Shown here piece after piece: positions 9,002-17,104 of a stretch of DNA of 24,557 bases. Location of the stretch: NCBI GenBank assembly GCA_947474485.1, contig CANJJP010000001.1, positions 1-24,557 on the forward strand. Reading direction: 5' to 3'. The notes under the pieces are model-generated. The model saw only the letters and a program-made list of their open reading frames with translations. It was not told where the DNA came from and made no database searches. Source of the stretch: Bacteroidota bacterium. Its GTDB lineage: Bacteria; Bacteroidota; Bacteroidia; B-17B0; Aurantibacillaceae. How positions within the stretch are numbered: the stretch's first letter is position 1; the number at the start of each line of letters is the position of its first letter. The position numbers were made by a program, and so were the translations under genes.

Positions 9002-12000
9002 TTAATCTTTTAAATACATAGTAAAAATATGTTTTTTTTCTAATATTACTTCAGTTTCGGGAAATAATTGAAAGGTTTTTTCCAATAAATCATAACCTAA
9101 ACCTGCAGAACCTTTTGTTTCTGTATGTTTAATTAAAAAATCATTACCTATCATCATATCGTTAATACCTGGCTTATCAGTTGAATTTTCATCATTAAAT
9201 GCTAATATTTTGTTTTCCCGATCAGGAATAAGAATAGAAATAGGTGAATTACCTTTAATAATTTGATCCGTATTTTGGGATAAAGATAAATTAATAATTT
9301 CATCATTTACTTTATGAAAAACTGAGAAATTAGTGATATAATCCACATAACTTTCTAATTCTATTTCATTTAACAACAAAGTTGATGGTATCATTCCACC
9401 TTGATTAATAATTTTATCACTTTTCCAAGGATCCAGAAAGGAAATAATCTTATCATTTAACCTTTTGAATCCCAATTTTTCATTATATCCATTTATAAAC
9501 TTAACATTAAATTTTAAACTAATTTTTTCATATATCGGATTAACAACTGATATTTTCATACCAATCATTACTTTATGATTCAAGAATTCCTGTATTCGTA
9601 ACAAATTTTCATTTGAAAAATATCTTTCATAAATTATCGCATCTTCGCTTTCAATTGGCACAACCACAACTAATATAGCTCCTGGTTTATATTCAAGATT
9701 AGCTCCTAAATGAGATAAACATTTTAAACTTTGAATTTCAGGAAATTCACCTAATAATAGGTTCTCAATATCATGAATTGAAATGGCACGAGATTTATGG
9801 CGTATCCTTTCACTTGTTCGTATTTGGAAATCAGTTTCATTTTCAGGTTTTTTACCTCCAAATGATTTGTAAGGTTGTTCAACTTTATCAACTTGTACTT
9901 GTGGAATTAACATTTCTGAAATAGAAAACTCAGGAATTGATGAAGAATCGTTTTTTAATTCCATTTCTCGAATTGCAATACCTGCATTTAAATGTATATT
10001 TTCAATACAATTTATAATATTTAGTTCAGTTAAATCAAATCTTAACCAAATACTATCTTCAACTATAAATGTTTTTGAGACACTTAAAGCTGGTAATTTT
10101 ATCTGCAAAATACCCTCTCGCTGTAATTTGAAGGTAGAATCATATGTTATATTTTCTGAAGACAATGGAACCCACAATGAATCTTGTAAAACACTCATTG
10201 AAAATTCATTATGATTTAAAATATTTTTATTATTTATTTTAAATAATAAAGAAATTTCTTTTTCACTTAGTAAAGCATCGAAACCGATAAAAAAAGATCC
10301 TCCATTAGGAAAATAAGGCATTATTTTCCAATTTCCATGATTCAAATTTACTTCATGTCCAAATGGGAGTATCTTTTTTAAGCTAATTTTTTCACCCCAC
10401 TGCGAAATTTCAATTTGAGATTTATATTCCAAAGATATACCTTTAAGAAGAGGCGTGTATGGTTCATTGATAATATTTGGAACACCTTTATTTTTGGAAG
10501 CTGTAAATGCATTCTTTTGAATTAGTTCTGAATATTGATCATGACCAAATGCAATTTCAGGATAACAAAGCTCCATTTTTATAAATCCGTCAGTTGAAGA
10601 AATATTATAATTTTGTAATGGGCCAGAAATTCGTGACTCATTTTTAAGACCAAGTGTTGAAACATCAAGTTCATTTATTCGTCTAATAGGACTTAGTATA
10701 TTATCTTCAAGACTTTTATCAGAAGGTATACCAGTAAATAAATCTAAAACTTGTTTATTTTCTGTAGGAATCCAATTTTTATCTTTTAGAGAACTAATTG
10801 TAACTTTAAAAGAAGTATTATTTTCTATACCTGAATAATCTTTATAATAACCTTTAAAGCCATTTTCATCAAACGGCAAATTATTCCACTCTAAATTAAT
10901 TATTAGATCTTTTAATGGTTTTAATAATAAATTTTTATGTCCAATATATAAAGTTGAACCAAGTTTTGGTCTAAAGCCAAATGGTTCAAATGGCATAGTA
11001 TTTTCAAGAGTTCCAAAATCATTTTGTAAAATTAAATCTCTAATTCCAATCACTTCTATATTTAGCATCGCATGTGAAAAAGAAATATCACGAAAAATGG
11101 AATAATATTTAATTCCTTTACTACTTAAAACAAATTTCAAAACTGCTTCTTTCTGAATTTGCTCAGAATCAAGAGGAATAAGAGGCAACTGATGTTTATT
11201 TATAAGAATATCAAATCTTAATTTTAAAATACCAAAATCTTCATGAAAATAAATATTTAACGAATCTTCCTCTATTGGCAACATGCCATCTATTGAAGAA
11301 TAATAAGCAAGCCAAGCATTCGAAATAAGCACATTAACATTATCTAAATCAAAAGAAAAAAAATGTTTTTCTATATTTTCTTTAAATTGTAATGATTCCT
11401 TTCTACTTAATGAAAAATCAAAAGTTATTCTCCTATCTCCTTCATCAAGAATCAAATACTCAGATAAAATCTCAAACCCAAATTCAAAAGTTTCCTTTTC
11501 AGGGAAATTAAATTCCACTAATTCAAAAATAGAGTTTGCTCTTTTCATAAAAGAGTTTTTCCAAGATTGTGCAGATATATTAACCCCCAGAATTTTAGAA
11601 ATAAATCCTTCATGCATTAATACTGGTCTTTGTAAAATATAATTAGAATTTGATTCGCCATTATTAGATTCATAAATAAACTTAATTCCTTGATCTAAAT
11701 AAGTACTTCCAGAATTAGAATTAGCAGAAAAAGTTAAAAAAACAGAATCAAAATTACCATTTATAGGTTTTAATTTTAATATATCTTTAAAATAATAATT
11801 TAAATGACGTTCAGAAATTGTGTTAATTTTTACCTGAATATTTTGATAGAGTTCGCAAAAAGTAATAAATAAAGCTATATGAGGCTTAACATTTCCTTCT
11901 TGTAATACTTCATTTTGTAAAAATAGTTGAGCATCTTCCTTAATATAATCAATATCATAAATAACTTTTGGTAATTTTTTTTCGATAACAAGATATATTG

Positions 12001-12613
12001 TTTCAATCAAATTATGATTTGAAAAATTTAAATTAGCTCCTTCAGAAAACCAAAATTTAGCAAATGAAATTTCAAAATTTTTGACTATGGGATTTTTCCA
12101 GTGATAAGATTCAATCAATAATTTATTAATTAATAATACGTCACTAAAAAAATGACTAAATCTACTAATAATAAATTTTATTAATCTATTTTGAAAATCT
12201 TTATGAGGAAAAATATTAGTTGTAATTTGTTCAATTTCTATAAAAATAGTGGTTGACATAATCACTAGTTTTTTTAAAACTTCTATTTTTGAATTTTCAG
12301 TTTTACTTTTTTCAAATAAATTATGAAGTTCAGCAAATTCATTATTCCATTTTTCAGTATTTAATGACTGAAGCAAAAATAATGAAATAGTAGAATCTTC
12401 TCTGAAAAACGAAGACCAATCACCATCTGGTTGATCATTTTCATTAAAAAATGAAATTAGTTTACCATATTCAATTGCAAATTTTGCAAAATCTGATAAT
12501 GTTTTTTGATCAACTTTAAAATAATTTGGATTCAGTTTTTTTTTATATCGATTACTTTGATCAATCCATTTTACTTGTGATATTATATTTCTATCTTGAC
12601 AAAAACCGATCAT
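9002..12613 (-). CDS. Baseplate J / gp47-like wedge protein, Afp11-like
   Basis: This 1203-residue protein is the largest complete one here. Its C-terminal third has the baseplate J-like arrangement: 'RTSERIRHKSRAISIHDIE' and 'LLLGEFPEIQSLKCL' (about residues 935-965), followed by 'GAILVVVVPI' and a segment on higher-order indices ('ISLKFNVKFINGYN', then a 'GGMIPSTLLLNEIE' stretch). This is the pattern of the Afp11 family in eCIS loci. The N-terminal two thirds are specific to the large eCIS versions. It starts 5 bases after the gp25-like gene, and gp25 next to J-like is the classic order in phage and CIS baseplates. The expected role is the inner wedge contacting gp25 and the sheath start. 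The start is the first ATG in a frame tightly packed to its neighbour. Confidence 0.82.
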   Translation of the reverse strand: MIGFCQDRNIISQVKWIDQSNRYKKKLNPNYFKVDQKTLSDFAKFAIEYGKLISFFNENDQPDGDWSSFFREDSTISLFLLQSLNTEKWNNEFAELHNLFEKSKTENSKIEVLKKLVIMSTTIFIEIEQITTNIFPHKDFQNRLIKFIISRFSHFFSDVLLINKLLIESYHWKNPIVKNFEISFAKFWFSEGANLNFSNHNLIETIYLVIEKKLPKVIYDIDYIKEDAQLFLQNEVLQEGNVKPHIALFITFCELYQNIQVKINTISERHLNYYFKDILKLKPINGNFDSVFLTFSANSNSGSTYLDQGIKFIYESNNGESNSNYILQRPVLMHEGFISKILGVNISAQSWKNSFMKRANSIFELVEFNFPEKETFEFGFEILSEYLILDEGDRRITFDFSLSRKESLQFKENIEKHFFSFDLDNVNVLISNAWLAYYSSIDGMLPIEEDSLNIYFHEDFGILKLRFDILINKHQLPLIPLDSEQIQKEAVLKFVLSSKGIKYYSIFRDISFSHAMLNIEVIGIRDLILQNDFGTLENTMPFEPFGFRPKLGSTLYIGHKNLLLKPLKDLIINLEWNNLPFDENGFKGYYKDYSGIENNTSFKVTISSLKDKNWIPTENKQVLDLFTGIPSDKSLEDNILSPIRRINELDVSTLGLKNESRISGPLQNYNISSTDGFIKMELCYPEIAFGHDQYSELIQKNAFTASKNKGVPNIINEPYTPLLKGISLEYKSQIEISQWGEKISLKKILPFGHEVNLNHGNWKIMPYFPNGGSFFIGFDALLSEKEISLLFKINNKNILNHNEFSMSVLQDSLWVPLSSENITYDSTFKLQREGILQIKLPALSVSKTFIVEDSIWLRFDLTELNIINCIENIHLNAGIAIREMELKNDSSSIPEFSISEMLIPQVQVDKVEQPYKSFGGKKPENETDFQIRTSERIRHKSRAISIHDIENLLLGEFPEIQSLKCLSHLGANLEYKPGAILVVVVPIESEDAIIYERYFSNENLLRIQEFLNHKVMIGMKISVVNPIYEKISLKFNVKFINGYNEKLGFKRLNDKIISFLDPWKSDKIINQGGMIPSTLLLNEIELESYVDYITNFSVFHKVNDEIINLSLSQNTDQIIKGNSPISILIPDRENKILAFNDENSTDKPGINDMMIGNDFLIKHTETKGSAGLGYDLLEKTFQLFPETEVILEKKHIFTMYLKD

Positions 12614-12618
12614 GAAAA

Positions 12619-13041
12619 TTAAAGCTCTGTACCCTCTTTCAAATAATAAGGAAAAACCATATTATATCTACTATTATAATTCTTAATTAAATATGCAATA
12701 TAAATATATATAATTCCGTCGTCTGTTGAAAGCTCAAATTTAATATTTTCGACTAAGATTCGAGCTTCAAATAAAACAATAGCATTATTTATCGTATCTG
12801 ATAAACTAGATTTTAATGAATTAGTAAAAGGTTCAAATAACAATGGCGAAAGATCACATCCATAATTTTGATCATATATTCTCTCTCCTGGCAATGTTGT
12901 TAAAAGAATTTTAATACTCTCAATAATATCATCATTTCCTTCTCTTAACTCAACTCCCTTAATTGTTTTATTAAATACAGGTGGAAAAGACCATCCCTTA
13001 CCTATAAAATCAAAATTAATATTTTCTTTTTCTGAACTCAA
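12619..13041 (-). CDS. gp25-like baseplate protein (GPW/gp25 family, Afp9-like)
   Basis: The 140-residue protein has the gp25 family order: an N-terminal 'FIGKGWSFPPVF' segment, a central 'IIESIKILLTTLPGERIYD' helix with the conserved 'PGER' motif, 'YGCDLSPLLFEP' after it, and a C-terminal beta strand region. Length matches the family. In contractile systems this protein helps nucleate sheath assembly from the baseplate, and the PGER motif is part of its conserved core. The gene sits 1 base after the PAAR gene and 5 bases before the J-like wedge gene, the usual context. Recognition is strong. Confidence 0.9.
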   Translation of the reverse strand: MSSEKENINFDFIGKGWSFPPVFNKTIKGVELREGNDDIIESIKILLTTLPGERIYDQNYGCDLSPLLFEPFTNSLKSSLSDTINNAIVLFEARILVENIKFELSTDDGIIYIYIAYLIKNYNSRYNMVFPYYLKEGTEL

Positions 13042-13042
13042 A

Positions 13043-13345
13043 TTAACCTCCTATTTGAACTGTTGGACATCCAGCTAAAATTGTTCCACCATGTGCAGTT
13101 TTATCTCCCATTCGAGCTGCCGGTTTTCCACCTATCATTACTGTTGCAGATCCTTTTATTATTGAATCTGGTGGGCCTACACAAACACAAGGGCAACCTA
13201 CTACTGCTGCTGGCAAATTTCCAATTAAAACTGTTGGAGGTCCACCAGGTAAAATTGGACCTCCCACATGCGGTATCTGGACAGGACCTGCAGGCGTAGT
13301 CATTGGACATTGATGAAAATCGGTAACTCTTGCAGCTGCTGGCAT
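13043..13345 (-). CDS. PAAR-domain spike tip protein
   Basis: The 100-residue protein is Gly/Pro-rich and begins 'MPAAARVTDFHQCP', with further PAAR-like turns at 'NLPAAVVGCPC' and 'KPAARMGDKTAHGG', ending 'GCPTVQIGG'. This is a single PAAR domain with no extra effector domain. PAAR proteins form a cone with a bound metal ion at the tip of VgrG-type spikes; the histidines and cysteines here could supply the ligands. It lies between the spike gene (11 bases) and the gp25-like gene (1 base), so it should cap the spike made from the gene just upstream. Confidence 0.93.
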   Translation of the reverse strand: MPAAARVTDFHQCPMTTPAGPVQIPHVGGPILPGGPPTVLIGNLPAAVVGCPCVCVGPPDSIIKGSATVMIGGKPAARMGDKTAHGGTILAGCPTVQIGG

Positions 13346-13356
13346 AATATTTGAAA

Positions 13357-15162
13357 TTAATTAATTTTTACTAAAGACCCTTTTATTTCAGCAATAGCAC
13401 TTGTTTTTAGAGCAATTCCGCCGTTTCCAGAAACCTCAAATTTCATTTTTGCCGTTGATTTAATATTTCCGCCTTCAATATTTACATCACCAGAGGAGCT
13501 TGAAATAGTAATTTTTTTTGCTGCATTTAATTTTAGCTCTCCTGCTGAATCTATTGTAATATCAGCTTTCGACATTTTTATAATATTACCATGTTGATCT
13601 TTCAAAAGAATTTCTTTCTTTTTATCATCTATTGTAATTGAATTGTCACCTGGGGTTTTTATCGTAATAACTTTATCTACATCATTTAATTCTATTCTTA
13701 AATTATTTTTTGTAACTATAGCTTTTATATCGACTTTATCTGTTGGTGGCTTAATTACTGGAGGAGTAGCTTTACTAAACATTGAACCTAAAATAACTGG
13801 ATTTCGAGGATCATCATTTAAAAATCCAACAAGAACTTCATCATCAACTTCCGGCCAGAAAAAATTACCTCTTGATGTTCCTGCGTAGTCAAATAACATT
13901 CTAGCCCAAAATACTTCTGTAGTTTTAAACATAGGTAATTTAATTTTTACTCTGTGTTGTCCTGCGGGGTCTGTGGCATATGCAAGCACTTTACCTACTT
14001 GCAAACCACTAACTCCTGGCAGCAGGCCTGCTGCAGGAGGGGCATTAATATTAAAATTTTCAGAATGCCAATTTGAATCTAATCCAAAACTTAAAAAAGT
14101 AAACCAACCAGAAGAAGAAAACTCTTGTTTTATTCCTGTAATTACTACTTTACCTGAAAATTTTGTTCCAACTCCTGCTAAAGTTACAACATCTCCTAAA
14201 TTAAGACTATTATCTCCTCTAATTTTAAAAGATCCCTTTACCTTGCTATGCGCTGCTTTTTCTAAAACAGCTTTACTCCAACCGTCAATTTCGGCTTTTA
14301 CTAAACCACCACCATGAAATAGAGACACTTTTGTGGGCGATGTAATAGTATTTAAATCTTCAACAGTAATTCCTGTATTCTCAAGTTGACTAAAAATAGA
14401 TGTGGTAGCTTTTGTTGATTTTAAAACTTCTTGAGTGTCATCTTTCCAAGTTGAAGCCTCAGCTGATTTAATTTGAGATATCGAATCAGATTCCATTTCA
14501 AAATCAAAAAGATCTTTACCAAATTTAAATGTTGCTTTAGAAGCAAGAGTTGAAAGCGGATTATCAATTATTATTTTTCCATAGGAGGCTCCTGGTTTTT
14601 GAATTAATACCATTTTACCATTTAATTCTGCACGAGTTAAAATAAAATCCCAATCGGTTGAGTAAAATTGAGTAATTGAATTTTGTGAAATATAAGGTGT
14701 TCCCTTTAAAGTAACCCTTGAACTAAATGAGTATTCTGTGAAAATGGTAGAAAAATTTGCATTGTCTGCTATCGCAGCAGATCCATCACCAAATACTCTA
14801 TTTTTTTTTGCAATAGTCATTTTTATTACAGGATCCTTGCACTCAATACAAGTGTATGATTTTTGTCCTGATAATTTAACGCTATGCTTTACAATAATTC
14901 CTTTAAAAACTTTTTCATTAATTCCATTATAACCCATTGAAATTGTTATTTCAGCTCCTGAATCAATATCACTTGAAGAACTTAAAATGAAATTAGCTGT
15001 TGCTGGGTCACCATCAAGAAATGTAACAGTTGCATAAGGTATTTTATTTGCCCTATACACTGTACTAATTGAATAGCAAGATTTATTAACACCTGGCTCA
15101 AAGTTTTTAGAACCAATTGTAACTTTATATGATAATCTTCCGGTTTTGTCAACTCCTGCCAT
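13357..15162 (-). CDS. VgrG-like hub-spike fusion protein (Afp8-like)
   Basis: The 601-residue protein combines a gp27-like hub and a gp5-like spike. Residues 1 to about 370 have the hub pattern, including 'KVFKGIIVKHSV' and the gpD-like 'ITQFYSTDWDFILTRAEL' (about 163-180) and 'SLNLGDVVTLAGVG' (about 319-332). Residues about 388-465 are the OB fold with 'GQHRVKIKLP', 'DYAGTSRGNFFWPEVDDEV' and 'DPRNPVILGSMF'. Residues about 480-601 are short repeating beta strands ('ITIDDKKKEI', 'ADITIDSAGELKLNA', 'ITISSSSGDVNIEG') expected to form a triple-stranded helix needle. There is no extra C-terminal toxin domain. The PAAR tip gene follows 11 bases on, and the LysM hub gene precedes it by 8. Confidence 0.92.
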   Translation of the reverse strand: MAGVDKTGRLSYKVTIGSKNFEPGVNKSCYSISTVYRANKIPYATVTFLDGDPATANFILSSSSDIDSGAEITISMGYNGINEKVFKGIIVKHSVKLSGQKSYTCIECKDPVIKMTIAKKNRVFGDGSAAIADNANFSTIFTEYSFSSRVTLKGTPYISQNSITQFYSTDWDFILTRAELNGKMVLIQKPGASYGKIIIDNPLSTLASKATFKFGKDLFDFEMESDSISQIKSAEASTWKDDTQEVLKSTKATTSIFSQLENTGITVEDLNTITSPTKVSLFHGGGLVKAEIDGWSKAVLEKAAHSKVKGSFKIRGDNSLNLGDVVTLAGVGTKFSGKVVITGIKQEFSSSGWFTFLSFGLDSNWHSENFNINAPPAAGLLPGVSGLQVGKVLAYATDPAGQHRVKIKLPMFKTTEVFWARMLFDYAGTSRGNFFWPEVDDEVLVGFLNDDPRNPVILGSMFSKATPPVIKPPTDKVDIKAIVTKNNLRIELNDVDKVITIKTPGDNSITIDDKKKEILLKDQHGNIIKMSKADITIDSAGELKLNAAKKITISSSSGDVNIEGGNIKSTAKMKFEVSGNGGIALKTSAIAEIKGSLVKIN

Positions 15163-15170
15163 TAATACTA

Positions 15171-15800
15171 TTATTGAAGAGGTGGAAAATATATTTTTTT
15201 ACCATGTTCGATTCCGCGAAAAGAATCTAAATTATTTGCCTTTGCTAATTGAAAAACATAGGCAGGAGAGCCATATATTTTTGAGGAAATATTAGTGAGG
15301 TGATCTCCTTCATTTATTGTAATAAGATGTGTAATATCTGGTGATTGTTGATCAGTTGCTGCGGCTTGAACAGCAGCAGTTGGTAATTCCTTAAAACTCA
15401 AAGAAACTTCGGCATATAAAGGCTCGCCATCTAAATCAAAACCATTATATGTTAAACTAAAATTTGTACACACTCCAAGAAATCCTATCGAGCCAAATTC
15501 AACTTTTATTTTAAAAGGTTCGTGTTTATCACCTACTACACCAATTAACTTTTTTCTTAAAGCTTTAACTTTTTTAACAACTGTGGGTTGCTCAGATTCT
15601 GAATCATCATAAATAAGAACGAATTTCCAAGAAGGCGCATTACTTCCAGTATATTTTGTATTAGTTTGATTTTCGCCCTCTCCAATTGCCTTACTACCTT
15701 CTTGATAATTAACTGCAGCATCATGAGAAATTAAATTAGGATTATATTGAGCTGATAATGAATTACCTGAGGAGTCAGTAAATTTTATAAATGTGTCCAT
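15171..15800 (-). CDS. LysM-containing baseplate hub protein (Afp7-like)
   Basis: The 209-residue protein has an N-terminal beta-rich domain starting 'MDTFIKFTDSSGNSLSAQYN' and a C-terminal LysM-type domain (about residues 155-207): 'ITINEGDHLTNISSKIYGSP', then 'AKANNLDSFRGIEHGKKIYF'. This architecture, a tail-hub domain joined to a LysM fold, is that of Afp7/Pvc7 and of phage gp53-like hub proteins. The LysM domain in these serves as a structural contact in the baseplate rather than as a secreted peptidoglycan binder, and no signal peptide is seen. It is located directly before the spike gene, where Afp7 homologues are normally found. Confidence 0.87.
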   Translation of the reverse strand: MDTFIKFTDSSGNSLSAQYNPNLISHDAAVNYQEGSKAIGEGENQTNTKYTGSNAPSWKFVLIYDDSESEQPTVVKKVKALRKKLIGVVGDKHEPFKIKVEFGSIGFLGVCTNFSLTYNGFDLDGEPLYAEVSLSFKELPTAAVQAAATDQQSPDITHLITINEGDHLTNISSKIYGSPAYVFQLAKANNLDSFRGIEHGKKIYFPPLQ

Positions 15801-15817
15801 TGAAAAAATAGTTATTA

Positions 15818-16006
15818 TTAACGTTCATTTTGTCTTTTAAAGCCATCACTAATTAATTGAATACACTGTTCAATTATTTCTGATTTTTGCCTTGTAAACT
15901 GTTTTTCAATTTCAATTTTTAAATCATTTGATAACGATAAATTACTACTAGAAGTTTCATTTTCTAATGTAGTCTTAATAACTAACTCTTTTATTTCAAT
16001 TGCCAT
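15818..16006 (-). CDS. DUF5908-like small eCIS protein
   Basis: The 62-residue product begins 'MAIEIKELVIKTTLENE', the opening I associate with the short DUF5908 proteins of Bacteroidota eCIS loci, and continues into a charged helical tail ('IEKQFTRQKSEIIEQCIQLI'). It lies between the second tube-like gene (12 bases) and the LysM hub gene (17 bases), matching the place of the small Afp6-like genes. There is no signal peptide or membrane segment. Its role is not known; a small hub or assembly component is an inference from context. The family name is from memory, without a search. Confidence 0.72.
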   Translation of the reverse strand: MAIEIKELVIKTTLENETSSSNLSLSNDLKIEIEKQFTRQKSEIIEQCIQLISDGFKRQNER

Positions 16007-16018
16007 CTTTTCAAATTA

Positions 16019-16570
16019 TTAGTTTCTAGCAAATCTATTTGTTTTAATATCAGCAATAGTTTTTGATTTAGACATGTCAACTCTTCGAAAGAATTCATAA
16101 CGAAAAGTTATTTTTTCCATCAAAAATGCATTTGTCTCAGCTTCAAAACCGGTAGTTTCCCAACTTATAGGATATGCATTAATAAAAAACCATGAAAAAA
16201 TTGGTAAATGATCATGATTTAAAACTGTTACAACAATCGGAATTTTTATTTTTTCTTTTTTATCTCGTTGGTCAGTTAACCAATAATATAACCGAGAATC
16301 TACATTCATTGCACGCTCTAAAACTAAATCGGAAAATTTAGATCCTAAAATTAAATTTGCTTGATCGCCCTTTTTTGACGCACCGATATTTGTCTGTTTA
16401 AATTCCTGTTTATAATCTAAACCACTTACTTTTTTAAATCCAATATCTTTAATATATTTATTATCAACACAAAAATCTACTCTAAAATGATAACCTGTAA
16501 TTAAGTTATTAATATCAAAACCATCAGCATTATTAACAGTTTTTATTTTATTATTAGATTTTTTTGACAA
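16019..16570 (-). CDS. Second tube-like protein (gp19 family, Afp5-like tube initiator candidate)
   Basis: The 183-residue protein has the phage tail tube (gp19) pattern: 'YHFRVDF' near the N-terminus, 'FKKVSGLDYKQEF' , 'LVLERAMNVDSRLYYWLTDQ', 'IPIVVTVLNHDHLPIFSWFF' and 'INAYPISWETTGFEAETNAF' . The tryptophan-containing 'NAYPISW' region matches 'NAWPKKIS' in the main tube protein upstream. It is longer than that protein, with an N-terminal extension of about 25 residues and a basic C-terminal tail. Such paralogues in eCIS loci form the tube ring(s) joining the hub to the main tube. It is separated from the main tube gene by an apparent terminator, as expected for a component needed in few copies. 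Confidence 0.85.
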   Translation of the reverse strand: MSKKSNNKIKTVNNADGFDINNLITGYHFRVDFCVDNKYIKDIGFKKVSGLDYKQEFKQTNIGASKKGDQANLILGSKFSDLVLERAMNVDSRLYYWLTDQRDKKEKIKIPIVVTVLNHDHLPIFSWFFINAYPISWETTGFEAETNAFLMEKITFRYEFFRRVDMSKSKTIADIKTNRFARN

Positions 16571-16591
16571 TTTTAATAAAATTTAAAATAA

Positions 16592-16624
16592 AAAATGTGA
16601 ACCAATAATTTTGGTTCACATTTT
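16592..16624 (-). terminator. Intra-operon hairpin terminator between the two tube genes
   Basis: The arms AAAATGTGAACCAA (16592-16605) and TTGGTTCACATTTT (16611-16624) are perfect 14-base complements around a 5-base loop. Read on the minus strand the hairpin is followed by a T-rich run (TTATTTTAAATTTTATT). This is an intrinsic terminator or attenuator 15 bases after the stop of the main tube gene and 21 bases before the start of the next one. The later operon genes have no obvious promoter of their own, so it is likely leaky and would lower their expression relative to sheath and tube. Confidence 0.8.
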
Positions 16625-16638
16625 ATAATAAAATATAT

Positions 16639-17070
16639 TTATTCAATAGTAATACCTTCGCAAACAACATCAATACTTTCAATAGCAACTTCTGATTTAT
16701 CTGCGCTCAATGTTGGACTACTGATTTTTTTTGGCCAAGCATTAATCAACTTCCATGTCATAATTGGTCCACCTGCTTCATCTTTTAATATAACTGTAAC
16801 ATCTTTTCGGGAAGCATTGTTACCTTTATGAGCATCTAACCAAGTATAAAATTGTTTATCATCCTTAAATAAACCTTTTTTAATGGAGATATCTCCATAT
16901 TTTTTTAAACCAGACATTTTTTGTTTTGAGAAGGTAGAACTTGCGCCATCTCTATATTCAATCATATCTACTTCAATATTCAATCCTGACACTTCAGAAC
17001 AGTTAATAATAGTACCACCTAAATCTACAGTAAAATGGAAGGTTGGCAATGGATAAGCTAATTCAGCCAT
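16639..17070 (-). CDS. Main inner tube protein (gp19-like / Hcp-like, Afp1-type)
   Basis: The 143-residue protein has the length and pattern of CIS tube subunits: 'YPLPTFHFTVDLGGT' at the start, 'CSEVSGLNIEVDMIEYRDG', 'KKYGDISIKKGLFKDDKQFY', 'WLDAHKG', 'VTVILKDEAGGPIMTWKLIN' and 'NAWPKKISSPTLSADKSEVA'. Stacked hexameric rings of this protein would form the tube around the tape measure. It follows the sheath gene by 34 bases and is followed by a strong hairpin, so sheath and tube form a separately controlled pair expected at high level. Confidence 0.93.
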   Translation of the reverse strand: MAELAYPLPTFHFTVDLGGTIINCSEVSGLNIEVDMIEYRDGASSTFSKQKMSGLKKYGDISIKKGLFKDDKQFYTWLDAHKGNNASRKDVTVILKDEAGGPIMTWKLINAWPKKISSPTLSADKSEVAIESIDVVCEGITIE

Positions 17071-17104
17071 AATGATATTTTTTTAATTTGTTATTAATTA
17101 ATTA

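Noticed and set aside
13043..13345. PAAR protein as a toxin carrier
   Set aside because: It is only 100 residues, all of it PAAR domain, with no extension for an effector.
1965..14932. Plus-strand open frames inside the eCIS region (for example 1965-2207, 7859-8143, 13973-14317)
   Set aside because: They lie opposite well-supported minus-strand genes, and their translations resemble no known protein.
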